Shown: one piece after another, positions 1 to 8,542 of the stretch | Layout of the letters: every line of letters begins with the position of its first letter | Numbering within the stretch: position 1 is the first letter of the stretch | Source: Chloroflexota bacterium | GTDB taxonomy: Bacteria; Chloroflexota; UBA11872 | Assembly (NCBI GenBank): GCA_022821645.1 | Contig: JAJEDE010000011.1 | Coordinates: 186,001 to 250,000, forward strand | Direction of reading: 5' to 3' | Length of the DNA stretch: 64,000 bases | Translations under genes and position numbers: made by a program | The notes under the pieces: model-generated | Told to the model about the DNA's origin: nothing | Databases searched by the model: none | Seen by the model: only the letters and a program-made list of their open reading frames with translations

Positions 1-1
1 C

Positions 2-1264
2 CCAGTCCAGATGGAGCCGACCGCGCCGATCCAGTTCATGAACTACTGGGCGGCTGGGACTCGCTGGGAGACGATGAAGGCCGGGTTGGAGGAGTTCGAC
101 AAGCAGTTCCCCAACGTCAAGTACGACCTTATTCCGATCCCGCCCGGGTTCTACCGCGACAAGGTGAACATCATGTTCGCGGCCGGTACGGTCGGTGACG
201 TGGTTGTGCTGAACGGCGCCCGGATGCGCGAGTTCGCGCCGGGTCTCGTGCAGCTCCAGGACCACGTTGACAAGGCCGGTATCGACCTTGACGACTTCCT
301 CATCCTGTCGCGCGAAAATCCGGACGACCCGAGCCTCCAGAACCTGGACATCGATGGCGTGCTGTACGGCATGCCGTTCATGTCGGCCGTCAACGGCTAC
401 GTCTACAACATCGACAAGTTCGATGCTGACGGCGTGGAAGCGCCGACGGCTGACTGGACCTGGGATTCGCAGTTGGAGGCGGCCCGGCAGCTCACCAACG
501 CCGACACCAATGAGTACGGACTGCACCACGGTACCGGCGGCGAGTTCCGCTGGTTGCCCCTGATCAGCGCCAACGGCGGCTGGCTGTTCACCGAGCGGAC
601 CCGCCCGGCACCGGCCTCCGGATTCGCCACCGAAGGTGGACTTGAGGCGTTCGAGTGGTACGTCAACGCGACATACGAAGAGGGCGTAGGCGTCCCCCTC
701 GGCGAGTTGTCGCAGTTGCTGACCGAGGGCATTACGGCCCCGTTCGCGACCGGCAAGATCGGCATGGAGCCCGGCGGCATTCACGGCCCCGGCGGCCGCA
801 AGCTTCGCGTGGGCGGCCGATTCGAGTGGGACAACATGCCGTCGCCGCGGTCGCCGACCGGTGAGGTCGCCTACTCCACCAATGAGCTGGGGCACTTCAT
901 CACCGTCAAGGCGCTTGAGCACGGCACGGTCGAGGCCTCGGTCATCCTCACGTCGTTCATTGCGGGTGAGTACTTCCAGGGTCTGGTCGCCGACGGGCGG
1001 GGAGCCATTCCCATGCACCGCGCCGCGATCAACAGCGACCGATATCTTGGCTTCCAGCCGGGAATGCCCCGCAGCATGGAGCTCATCCGAGACCACTTCC
1101 TGAGCCCGCACGCCTACGGCCTCATGTTCTTCAGCGGCTGGGCGCAGTGGTGGAACATCCTGCACGACGAAACGCAGCCCGCGATCGTCGGCGAGATTCC
1201 GGCCCGCGAAGCTCTGTTGAACGCGCAGGCCGCATGCGACAAGCACCTGGCAACGCTGCAATAG
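2..1264 (+). CDS. Carbohydrate ABC transporter substrate-binding protein, 5'-truncated by window edge
   Basis: Extracytoplasmic binding protein that captures a sugar or oligosaccharide and delivers it to the permeases that follow. The frame is open to the left edge, so the signal peptide and lipobox are outside the window and the first ATG (position 11) is probably internal. The remaining about 420 residues have the family layout: an early GDVVVLNG strand, a YNIDKFDADGV segment followed by a TWDSQLEAARQLT-like helix, and a C-terminal half with NELGHFIT and a RGAIP segment. The same two landmarks occur in the binding protein at the right edge (63453), so the two are paralogues. It heads an operon with three permease genes (1363, 2254, 3218). 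Family assignment is secure; the substrate is unknown. Confidence 0.88.
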   Translation, partial: PVQMEPTAPIQFMNYWAAGTRWETMKAGLEEFDKQFPNVKYDLIPIPPGFYRDKVNIMFAAGTVGDVVVLNGARMREFAPGLVQLQDHVDKAGIDLDDFLILSRENPDDPSLQNLDIDGVLYGMPFMSAVNGYVYNIDKFDADGVEAPTADWTWDSQLEAARQLTNADTNEYGLHHGTGGEFRWLPLISANGGWLFTERTRPAPASGFATEGGLEAFEWYVNATYEEGVGVPLGELSQLLTEGITAPFATGKIGMEPGGIHGPGGRKLRVGGRFEWDNMPSPRSPTGEVAYSTNELGHFITVKALEHGTVEASVILTSFIAGEYFQGLVADGRGAIPMHRAAINSDRYLGFQPGMPRSMELIRDHFLSPHAYGLMFFSGWAQWWNILHDETQPAIVGEIPAREALLNAQAACDKHLATLQ

Positions 1265-1277
1265 GCACGATTCGCAC

Positions 1278-1297
1278 TCATTCAAGCTATTGAATGA
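1278..1297 (+). repeat. Small inverted repeat just after the binding-protein gene
   Basis: Arms TCATTCAA and TTGAATGA are perfect reverse complements separated by the four bases gcta, starting 13 bases after the binding-protein stop codon. As RNA this would be an 8-bp hairpin. It precedes a larger hairpin (1307-1341) in the same gap. A similar small-then-large order is seen downstream of the binding-protein gene at the right edge. Confidence 0.7.
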
Positions 1298-1306
1298 CGG
1301 CGATGT

Positions 1307-1341
1307 GTCGGGCGGGCGCCACAATCTGGCGCTCGCCCGAC
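1307..1341 (+). terminator. Large intergenic hairpin between binding protein and permease genes
   Basis: Arms GTCGGGCGGGCGCCA and TGGCGCTCGCCCGAC pair over 15 bp with a single G-U wobble around a five-base loop (caatc). No run of T follows, so it is not a canonical intrinsic terminator. Its place between a binding-protein gene and its permease genes suits partial termination or protection of the upstream mRNA 3' end, giving more binding protein than permease; that role is inference. Equivalent hairpins lie at 37303-37335 and 63370-63405. Confidence 0.6.
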
Positions 1342-1362
1342 CGCCTATGAACTGAGGCAACT

Positions 1363-2250
1363 TTGCGTACAACACGTTGGCAGCGCTGGAGCGGACTGCT
1401 TTTCATTACGCCCTGGCTGATAACGTTTCTTTGGTTCACGTTAGGGCCGTTCATTGCGTCGATTTTTCTGAGCTTTACCAACTATCGATTCATTGGGCTT
1501 CCAACGTGGATTGGACTCGACAACTACGTGAGACTTTTTACTGACGATCCCAAGTTTATTCGCAGCATCATAAATACCCTCTACTACACCGCTGTACATG
1601 TACCCGGAATCATGTTCATGGCATTCTTTGTGGCTATTCTGCTGAACCAAAAGGTCAAGGGCCAGCCTGTCTACCGCACGGCCTTCTATCTGCCTTCGGT
1701 AACGGCAGGCGTAGCCACGGCATACCTATGGATACTTCTGCTCCAGCCAAATGGCCTCGTGAATCAGTTCCTGGGACTCGTAGGAATCGATGGTCCAAAC
1801 TGGCTGACAAGTTCAACCTGGGCAATGCCGGCCCTGATCCTCATGAGCTTCTGGGGGCTGGGCACGACGATGATCATCTACCTGGCTGCCCTGCAGGGCA
1901 TTCCGCAACATCTCTATGAGGCAGCAAGTGTGGACGGCGCAGGCGTGATTAGAAAGATGTGGCACGTCACCGTTCCGATGATGACACCGGCAATCTTTCT
2001 GACAGCAGTGCTCCAGATCATCGGATCCTGGCAGGTGTTCACCCAGGCACTGATTGTTACGAACGGTGGACCTCGAGATTCGACGCTGTTCATTCTGCTG
2101 CACCTCTACCGCACTGGTTTCGAGTACTTCCAGATGGGTTACGCCTCGGCAATCGCGTGGGTGTTGTTTGTGATCATCCTGGTGTTTACGATCATCCAGT
2201 TCGGTATTGCCCGGCGCTGGGTCTACTATGAAGGCTCCACGGAGCGATAA
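1363..2250 (+). CDS. Carbohydrate ABC transporter permease, MalF/UgpA type
   Basis: Inner-membrane half of a sugar importer. The 295 residues carry about six hydrophobic segments, the first around residues 10-32, and the cytoplasmic EAA loop (YEAASVDGAG, followed by a VPMM turn) that contacts the ATPase. The length and the closing RRWVYYE segment are typical of MalF-like permeases. I chose the TTG start because it is preceded by a GAGG ribosome-binding site about six bases upstream and gives the same MRxT start as the paralogue at 62466. It follows the binding-protein gene after a hairpin-containing gap and is 3 bases from the next permease gene. No ATPase gene lies nearby. Confidence 0.92.
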   Translation: MRTTRWQRWSGLLFITPWLITFLWFTLGPFIASIFLSFTNYRFIGLPTWIGLDNYVRLFTDDPKFIRSIINTLYYTAVHVPGIMFMAFFVAILLNQKVKGQPVYRTAFYLPSVTAGVATAYLWILLLQPNGLVNQFLGLVGIDGPNWLTSSTWAMPALILMSFWGLGTTMIIYLAALQGIPQHLYEAASVDGAGVIRKMWHVTVPMMTPAIFLTAVLQIIGSWQVFTQALIVTNGGPRDSTLFILLHLYRTGFEYFQMGYASAIAWVLFVIILVFTIIQFGIARRWVYYEGSTER

Positions 2251-2253
2251 GCG

Positions 2254-3168
2254 ATGACCGTCAGGACCGCTGATACTGGACTAGCTCCCGCGCCGGTGCC
2301 GACCGCCGGACGTACGATCCGATCCCGGCGCGCGCAGATTCTTCAGTCGCTGCTGAAGGCTCTGTATTACTTCATCCTTATCGGCGCCAGCATCATGTAC
2401 GCGATCCCATTCCTCTGGATGATCAGGGCGTCATTGATGAGCCTTGACATGTTCTACGAACTTCCGCAGCCGTTGGTGCCCAACCCGCCCGCGTGGAACA
2501 ACTACACGGATGTCTGGCAGGTTGGTCCCGTGCTTTGGTGGATCACTAACAGCTCTATTGTGTCGTTCGCCGGCGTAACTGTTGGAACGTTCGTTAGTGC
2601 GCTGGTCGCCTTTGGATTCGCCAGACTCAAGTTTCCGGGCAATCGCATATTTTTTCTCATTGTGATTTCCACCATGATGTTGCCGCAACATGTGACGATC
2701 ATCCCGCAGGTAATTCTATTCCGGGAACTCAACTGGCTCGACACGCTGCTGCCACTGATCATTCCGCTATTAGGTGGAGCGCCTTTCTATATATTCCTGT
2801 TACGCCAGTTCTTCTTGACTCTGCCTCTGGAGCTTGACGAAGCAGCTGCGATCGACGGCGCGTCGCGAATGCGCGTGTTCTGGACCATTATCGTCCCGCT
2901 CTCCAAGCCGGCCATCGCTACCGTCGCCGTGTTTTCCTTCATCAGCCATTGGAATGACTTCTTCTTCCCGTTGATCGTGCTGCAGTCGTCCGAGCGGCTA
3001 ACGCTTGCCGTGGGGATGCGCTGGCTCCAGGCGGGACAGTACGAGGCGCAGCGGCTCCATCTGCAGATGGCCATTGCCCTGATCGCCGTAGCGCCGGTCG
3101 TGATCCTGTTCTTCCTCGCCCAAAAGCACTTCATCCGCGGAATCGCGCTGACAGGCATCAAAGGCTGA
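2254..3168 (+). CDS. Carbohydrate ABC transporter permease, MalG/UgpE type
   Basis: Second membrane half of the importer, 304 residues, pairing with the MalF-type protein encoded 3 bases upstream. After a short polar N-terminus there is a first membrane segment at about 35-58, then the usual five further segments. The EAA loop reads DEAAAIDGAS at about 195-204, followed by a VPLSKPA segment, and the protein ends FIRGIALTGIKG, a C-terminal signature shared by all four MalG-type permeases in this window. Translational coupling to the preceding gene is likely from the spacing. Substrate cannot be read from the sequence. Confidence 0.92.
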   Translation: MTVRTADTGLAPAPVPTAGRTIRSRRAQILQSLLKALYYFILIGASIMYAIPFLWMIRASLMSLDMFYELPQPLVPNPPAWNNYTDVWQVGPVLWWITNSSIVSFAGVTVGTFVSALVAFGFARLKFPGNRIFFLIVISTMMLPQHVTIIPQVILFRELNWLDTLLPLIIPLLGGAPFYIFLLRQFFLTLPLELDEAAAIDGASRMRVFWTIIVPLSKPAIATVAVFSFISHWNDFFFPLIVLQSSERLTLAVGMRWLQAGQYEAQRLHLQMAIALIAVAPVVILFFLAQKHFIRGIALTGIKG

Positions 3169-3217
3169 GGTTCACGAACTCGCTGCGCGGCACCGAAACA
3201 CTCCGCGCCGTTGTGCT

Positions 3218-4240
3218 ATGAGGGACAAAAAGCCGGACCACGGATCAGTCCTGCCCACACCCGCAGAACGCTCGCTTGCTGCACGCACTCATCCGGCAGG
3301 CTCATCCTCGACTCCGAGCCTTGGTACGACCCTGACAACACCCCTCGGAACACCCGGGCAATCCACCGCCACTACAGCTAAGCCAATCACCGTACGATCA
3401 AACTCCGTTCGGGTAGTTCGCGCGCTGACCAGGGTTCTGATCTACCTGCTGCTCTTAGGCGGCAGCGTGATGTATGCAATTCCGTTCATCTATATGATCC
3501 GCTGGTCGACCATGACCACCGGCCAGGTCTATGACCCAGACTTGTTTTGGCCATTCCCCCCGTACTTAGAAAACTATTCGTACGTGTGGCAGCAGCATCC
3601 CGTTCCATGGTGGTTGTTGAACTCGTTCATTGTGACCTTTATTGGAGTGACGGTCGGGACATTCGTGAGCTGCGTCGTCGCCTATGGGTTCGCTCGCCTG
3701 GACTTTCCGGGCAACCGCGTGCTCTTCATCGTCCTGCTTTCGACCATGATGCTGCCTGAGCACGTCACCATCATTCCCGTCGTCATCATTTTCCGAGATC
3801 TTGGCTGGCTCAACACACTTTGGCCGCTGATTGTCCCCGGCCTGGGGGGCGGTGCACTCGCCATTTTTATTCTGCGGCAGTTCTTCATGACGATACCTAT
3901 TGAACTTGACGAAGCCGCTCGAACGGATGGCGCCTCCCGGGTCGGAATCCTATTCCGTGTAATCCTGCCGCTCTCGAAGCCGGCGATTGCGACGGTTGCG
4001 GCACTTGCGTTCATTGGCAATTGGAACTCATTCTTCTTACCTCTGATCGTGCTGAATACGCCGGAACGACTCACACTAGCGGTTGGTTTGCGCTATTTCG
4101 CCGCTGGACAGTACACGGAACAACTGCACACCCTGCAGATGGCGGTTGCCATGATCGCCGTAGTGCCAGTCATCGTGATTTTCTTCTTCGCACAACGGCA
4201 CTTCGTGCGTGGCATTACCCTCACCGGCATCAAGGGCTAG
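3218..4240 (+). CDS. Second tandem MalG-type ABC permease with Ser/Thr/Pro-rich N-terminal extension
   Basis: A further MalG-type permease, 340 residues, lying 49 bases after another MalG-type gene. Residues 1 to about 60 are polar and rich in Ser, Thr, Pro and Gly, with no counterpart in the neighbour; membrane segment 1 starts near residue 70. The EAA loop is DEAARTDGAS at about 231-240 and the protein ends FVRGITLTGIKG, so the core is intact. A sugar importer normally needs one MalF and one MalG partner, so this may be an alternative partner that changes specificity or a recent duplicate kept for dosage. The first ATG was taken; if translation starts later, the extension is shorter. Confidence 0.88.
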   Translation: MRDKKPDHGSVLPTPAERSLAARTHPAGSSSTPSLGTTLTTPLGTPGQSTATTAKPITVRSNSVRVVRALTRVLIYLLLLGGSVMYAIPFIYMIRWSTMTTGQVYDPDLFWPFPPYLENYSYVWQQHPVPWWLLNSFIVTFIGVTVGTFVSCVVAYGFARLDFPGNRVLFIVLLSTMMLPEHVTIIPVVIIFRDLGWLNTLWPLIVPGLGGGALAIFILRQFFMTIPIELDEAARTDGASRVGILFRVILPLSKPAIATVAALAFIGNWNSFFLPLIVLNTPERLTLAVGLRYFAAGQYTEQLHTLQMAVAMIAVVPVIVIFFFAQRHFVRGITLTGIKG

Positions 4241-4603
4241 CCGTACCGAATACACGCCAGCGAGGCATCTGACCGAAGCGGCATCTTCACGGAGACCGGG
4301 GTTTTGCTAATGACCCAATACGAGGCCCAGGCCTGTGCCGTCCCAAACGCCTGCTGCGCCCGCCGCACCCGGCGCCCTCAGCGGGTGGATGCCGTGGTAT
4401 GTATGACGGACATCCACCGTGCGGCCCCCCGGACGGCCATCCTCCAGCAAACCGTGCCTCACACCTCTGTGCTCAGTGAGACCGGCACCCTCCGACCGCT
4501 GCGGTCGGGGGGTCAGTAGTCACCGGAGTGACTCTTGGCGAAGCAACAAGTGCTCTCGACGGCTGACCATCGATAGTTCTGTGCCGGCTTCCCGCGGCCG
4601 CAA
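4241..4603. other. Gene-free convergent gap
   Basis: About 360 bases between the last permease gene (plus) and the membrane-protein gene (minus). Short open frames here have Cys/Arg-rich compositions, no ribosome-binding site and no recognisable family, so I do not call a gene. The only clear structure is the hairpin at 4487-4513. Confidence 0.6.
4487..4513. terminator. Hairpin in a convergent gap, possible bidirectional terminator
   Basis: Arms ACCCTCCGACCG and CGGTCGGGGGGT pair over 12 bp with one wobble around the three-base loop ctg. It lies between two convergent genes (ending at 4240 and 4604), where terminators are expected. There is no T tract on either side, so the terminator role is inference. 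Confidence 0.5.
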
Positions 4604-6031
4604 CTATCTCGAGAAGAGCGAGCGACTAGCCTTGGAAGTCCATTCGTATGCGCTGGCAACCAGGAGACTCGGGACAAGTGCAATCAGCGTGAGCGCGACG
4701 GCCACGTCCGCCACGAGCAGAAGCCAGCGCCAGTCCGACGTGACAAGGTGCCGAATCCCCAGCAGCTTGCCACTGGTTGGCTCACGTGGGCCGTAAGCGA
4801 CAAACTCCAGGTTCTGATCAGCCCAGGCGAGTTCACCGTTGATCCACAGACGACCGTCGGGATATTGATTGCCCTTGGTCGCGCCGACACCAATCTCAGC
4901 GCCAGGATCTATTTCAGAAGCTACCTGCAAAGCAAGCGGCAGCCCCTCGGTCGCAGTGAGCGGCGGAAGAAGCGCGACATCTCTCCAGCGTGGGCAATCG
5001 CCGGCTGGTATCTCGACCGAGCCTTGCGAAAGGACCCGGTCTGGCGCATCAACCGTTGTCACGCGAACCGCAACGGGTGCCGCACGACCACCTGTATTGC
5101 AGTTTGAAAGGAGGAGCCGAAGGCTTTGCACCGGGACAGCCGGCATTCGAAATTCTTGAACTAGAGCCTCATGCCGCTGCAGGCTCACTGCGAAGGCTCC
5201 TGCGCGCGTGTAGGGAGCCAGTGCCTCGATCAACGGTGGCCGGAAGACGAATACGACGGCGAGAGCGACGAGAATCGTGACTGCGGCAGCGGCTCCCATG
5301 AGCATTCGCCGCCAATGGTCGCCGAAGAGTCCGCCGCCGAGTTGGTCGCAGCCTCGCAGTGCAAGTGTCGCGCTCGCTCCAACCAGCAGGGTCCCGCTGT
5401 ACTCAAGCGTCTCTTCCAATACGAACTCTATTGGCCTCGCTCTTCCCGCGAAAAGCAACGGATCGATCGCCTCGTGAAATAGTGCAAACACCCAGCAGAT
5501 GATTCCCAGCAACAGCGGCGCTCGGACATTTGTGGAACTCAGCCCTCGGCGGATGAAGATACCGATCACCACCACGTAGGCCACAACCAGCGGACTTACG
5601 AGAACCGGCCACGGAATGCCCAGACGTTCTGCGTGCCCCACGACAGAAACCGGGCCCACCTTCTTGAATTCAGCCAGTTCCTCGAAGGTCAGAGCCGCCG
5701 TTGTCAATGCAATAACGACCCACCCCCCGATCCCGAGCCAGCCAGTCGCTCGTCGTGCACTGGCGACTGCCGCGCCGACTGCGAGGAGCGATACGCCAGC
5801 AAGGGTTGCGGCCGAGAACGCATTGGCGATGGTTCCTTCATTGCTGGCATTGAGTCGACCGAGCGTTGTATTCCAGGGAGGCAGAAGCTCGGGAAAGGTC
5901 AGACTGAAGAGATGCGAGAATGCGTACCCTCCCCACCAGAAAACCACCGCGCCCACGAGACACAGCTGTACAGCCATACCGGCCAGCTGCCAGGCCTGCT
6001 GCTGTCCGCTGGAGGTTCTAGCGCGACTCAC
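4604..6031 (-). CDS. Polytopic membrane protein with a C-terminal globular domain, family not recognised
   Basis: A 475-residue protein starting at GTG. Hydrophobic stretches suggest seven N-terminal membrane segments (about 16-38, 70-90, 98-116, 143-162, 171-190, 208-226, 243-263), then a soluble region of about 170 residues (265-430), then a last membrane segment at 434-458. The soluble region has an alternating hydrophobic/polar pattern (VQSLRLLLSNC, APVAVRVTT) that looks like a beta-sandwich with two or three Cys and probably faces outward. It lies downstream of the aminotransferase gene at 6144 on the same strand, 112 bases away, so they may be cotranscribed. I cannot name a function; an envelope-polymer role is conceivable. 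Confidence 0.65.
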   Translation of the reverse strand: MSRARTSSGQQQAWQLAGMAVQLCLVGAVVFWWGGYAFSHLFSLTFPELLPPWNTTLGRLNASNEGTIANAFSAATLAGVSLLAVGAAVASARRATGWLGIGGWVVIALTTAALTFEELAEFKKVGPVSVVGHAERLGIPWPVLVSPLVVAYVVVIGIFIRRGLSSTNVRAPLLLGIICWVFALFHEAIDPLLFAGRARPIEFVLEETLEYSGTLLVGASATLALRGCDQLGGGLFGDHWRRMLMGAAAAVTILVALAVVFVFRPPLIEALAPYTRAGAFAVSLQRHEALVQEFRMPAVPVQSLRLLLSNCNTGGRAAPVAVRVTTVDAPDRVLSQGSVEIPAGDCPRWRDVALLPPLTATEGLPLALQVASEIDPGAEIGVGATKGNQYPDGRLWINGELAWADQNLEFVAYGPREPTSGKLLGIRHLVTSDWRWLLLVADVAVALTLIALVPSLLVASAYEWTSKASRSLFSR

Positions 6032-6143
6032 GCGAAGTCTGATCCGAAGGACTGATACGCCTGCTTCGGACGCTGCATACCTTCAGCCACTGGCATCCAA
6101 GTTGGCACTCACTCAATGCGCGGGGAAACGGAGGACTCAGACC

Positions 6144-7454
6144 CTAGCTGCGGCCGCGTGATTGCGCCGCTGTCTCCAAGTCCGCGAGGTGATCTCGGAC
6201 CTTTTCGGCTCCTTCCACAATCTCCTCCATGGCCCGCGGTCCACTGAGCATCATGTTCTGTGTGATCCAGAGGTCTTCCGATTCGCAGGCGCGCTCGGCG
6301 TGCGGGCACGACATCGATGCGTAGTCCACGTCGGGTCCACCATCGCCGCGAGGCCAAACCAGCGAAAGTTCGCCGTTGGGGTCGCTGAACAAGTCGGCCC
6401 GGTTCATGGGACGCCTGTAGCCGGTCCGGATTCCGATGCCCTCCGCCTGCATGGCCTCGACAAAGCGTTCTCGATCCAGACCCTCAAAACCTCTGGCGTC
6501 GTAGCGAACGATGTGCAGGTGGTTGGCGTTGCGCGTGACGTAGGGATCCTCGCGGCGTGACGACAGCCCGTCGACGTCTTCGAGCAGTTCGGCCAGGTAC
6601 GTTCCATTCTCGGAGCGACGCTGGGTCTGTCCCTCCAGCCGGTCGAGTTGCGCGCTGGCCAGGGCCGCCAGGACTCCGCCCAGACGGCGATTGCCCGAGC
6701 TATAGGGGAACCACTCGTCGGGTTCAGCAGCCTGCGCGTCAATGTCCATCTCGCCGAACCGCATCACCCGACCGCCGATGTCCATTTCGGAATAGGCGAT
6801 GGCGTGCTTATAGATCTCCAGATCATTCGTCATCACGGCCCCGCCGACGCCTGGGGTGAGGTTCTTGCCGGGTCCCAGGCTGAAGCATCCAACATCGCCG
6901 ATCGTGCCCAGACCACGATCGTTCCATGTCGATCCATGCGCGTGAGCCGCATCTTCAATCACCTTCAAGTCGTGTCGGCTCGCGATGTCTGATACCGCAT
7001 CCATATCGCACGCCAGGCCGCCGAAGTGCACCGTCATGATTGCGCCGGTACGCTCAGTGATTGCCGCCTCAATCAGACGTGGATCGATGTTGTACGTCTC
7101 TGGATCCATGTCCACGAAGATCGGCACCAACCCCACGTTTAGAGCCGCCGTCGCGCTGGCCATGTACGTATATGGCGAGAGGATCACCTCGGAGCCACGC
7201 GGAAGCCGCAGCGACCGTAGAGCAATCTCCAGCGCGCTGGTCCCGCTGCTAACCGCCAGGCAGTAGTCGGCGCCCTGATAGGCAGCAAACGACCGTTCGA
7301 AATTGACGAGGCTTCGGTCGCCCTCACCGCTTGCCCAGTTGCCGGTTCGCAGCGCATCAGTCACCGCGTGGATCTCGGCCTCATCGAACTCAGGCCACAG
7401 GGCGTACGGCTCGGCCCGGACGGGCGTCCCGCCCTGCAGGGCCAACCTAGACAT
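6144..7454 (-). CDS. DegT/DnrJ/EryC1/StrS-family PLP aminotransferase
   Basis: PLP enzyme of the sugar aminotransferase family, which usually transfers an amino group to a keto sugar nucleotide. The 436 residues begin MSRLALQGGTPVR, a common start in the family. The segment VIEDAAHAHG puts the PLP-nitrogen Asp near residue 168, and SLGPGKNLTPGVGG gives the Schiff-base Lys near residue 198. I placed the start at 7454 because AAGGAGCT lies six bases upstream; an in-frame ATG seven codons earlier has no such site. Reaction within the family is unknown because no nucleotide-sugar genes accompany it. Confidence 0.88.
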   Translation of the reverse strand: MSRLALQGGTPVRAEPYALWPEFDEAEIHAVTDALRTGNWASGEGDRSLVNFERSFAAYQGADYCLAVSSGTSALEIALRSLRLPRGSEVILSPYTYMASATAALNVGLVPIFVDMDPETYNIDPRLIEAAITERTGAIMTVHFGGLACDMDAVSDIASRHDLKVIEDAAHAHGSTWNDRGLGTIGDVGCFSLGPGKNLTPGVGGAVMTNDLEIYKHAIAYSEMDIGGRVMRFGEMDIDAQAAEPDEWFPYSSGNRRLGGVLAALASAQLDRLEGQTQRRSENGTYLAELLEDVDGLSSRREDPYVTRNANHLHIVRYDARGFEGLDRERFVEAMQAEGIGIRTGYRRPMNRADLFSDPNGELSLVWPRGDGGPDVDYASMSCPHAERACESEDLWITQNMMLSGPRAMEEIVEGAEKVRDHLADLETAAQSRGRS

Positions 7455-7474
7455 GCCCGAAGCTCCTTCTACCA

Positions 7475-7491
7475 CCGTTCGATCCGAACGG
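7475..7491. promoter_or_regulatory. Inverted repeat upstream of the aminotransferase start
   Basis: Arms CCGTTCG and CGAACGG are perfect reverse complements with a three-base centre (atc on the plus strand). The element sits just upstream of the Shine-Dalgarno site of the minus-strand aminotransferase gene, in the 123-base divergent gap to the methyltransferase gene. It could be an operator or a leader hairpin. Confidence 0.35.
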
Positions 7492-7577
7492 ACGTGTGAC
7501 CCGTATGCTACGCCCTCACATCCTCACGCGCCCTAGCGCAAGATATGGGAAGTCGTCACGGAGCATAGGAAACACCC

Positions 7578-8447
7578 GTGAGCCACAAGCGGACTCGCGC
7601 TGAGGCCATGAGCCACGTTTACCTGGGAGACAACCTACCTATCCTCAAGCGAATGCCGTCCGCATCGGTCAGCCTCGTCTACACCGACCCGCCATTCAAC
7701 ACTGGCCGAAGCCAGTCCCGCACTCGAATTCGCACGGAGCGCGACCCCGCCGGCGACCGCACCGGCTTCCAAGGTCATCGGTATCGCACAGTCCGGGGGC
7801 CTACACGCGCCTTTGCCGACTCCTTCGACGACTTTCTGGCGTTTCTCGAGCCTCGACTGGTCGAACTGCATCGCCTGCTCCGGCCTAACGGCTCCCTATA
7901 CCTCCATCTGGACTATCGGGAAGTGCACTACGCCAAAATCCTGCTGGACACCATATTCGGTCGCGACTGTTTCCTTAACGAGATCATTTGGGCTTATGAC
8001 TATGGTGCGCGCCCGAAGCGAAGTTGGCCTGCCAAGCACGACAACATCCTCGTCTACGTTCGCGATCCCGACTGCTACTACTTCAACACCGATGAAGTCG
8101 AACGCATTCCCTACATGGCCCCTGGCCTTGTAGGGCCCGAGAAAGCCGCCCGCGGAAAGCTGCCCACCGACACCTGGTGGCACACCATCGTCCCGACCAA
8201 CAGCAGCGAGCGCACCGGCTATCCAACTCAGAAACCCATGGGCATCGTCCGCCGCATCGTTCAGGCGTCATCACGCCCCGGCGACCTGCTGCTGGACTGC
8301 TTTGCCGGCAGCGGAACGCTGGGCCAGGTCGCCCACGAGTTGGGGCGACGCTTTGTCCTGATCGACAACAACCCCGATGCTCTTGACGTTATGGCGAATC
8401 GATTCGCGGGGATGGACGGCATCGAGTTCGTCAGGTCCCGCGACTAG
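7578..8447 (+). CDS. Site-specific DNA methyltransferase (N4/N6 type), orphan
   Basis: Predicted to transfer a methyl group from S-adenosylmethionine to the exocyclic amino group of adenine or cytosine. The catalytic TDPPFN motif is at about 36-41, a YPTQKP segment at 215-220 and the SAM-binding FAGSG at 242-246. The order (catalytic motif before SAM motif) is that of the beta class. Length is 289 residues with the GTG start, which has AGGA seven bases upstream; an ATG at 7608 is an alternative. No restriction endonuclease or specificity gene is adjacent, so it is probably a solitary methylase with an epigenetic or housekeeping role. The target sequence cannot be read. Confidence 0.9.
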   Translation: MSHKRTRAEAMSHVYLGDNLPILKRMPSASVSLVYTDPPFNTGRSQSRTRIRTERDPAGDRTGFQGHRYRTVRGPTRAFADSFDDFLAFLEPRLVELHRLLRPNGSLYLHLDYREVHYAKILLDTIFGRDCFLNEIIWAYDYGARPKRSWPAKHDNILVYVRDPDCYYFNTDEVERIPYMAPGLVGPEKAARGKLPTDTWWHTIVPTNSSERTGYPTQKPMGIVRRIVQASSRPGDLLLDCFAGSGTLGQVAHELGRRFVLIDNNPDALDVMANRFAGMDGIEFVRSRD

Positions 8448-8542
8448 ACGCAGGGACTCGCAGACCCGATCGATGGCGCCAGCCGCACACGCTTAGCATC
8501 CTCGTATACCATCCCGCCAACGAACGGTGGGAGTACACGCAC

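Noticed and set aside
3218-4240. Second MalG-type gene as a pseudogene
   Set aside because: The EAA loop, membrane segments and conserved C-terminus are intact and the frame is unbroken.
4304-4519. Short open frame in the convergent gap
   Set aside because: No ribosome-binding site, Cys/Arg-rich composition and overlap with a hairpin; no family recognised.
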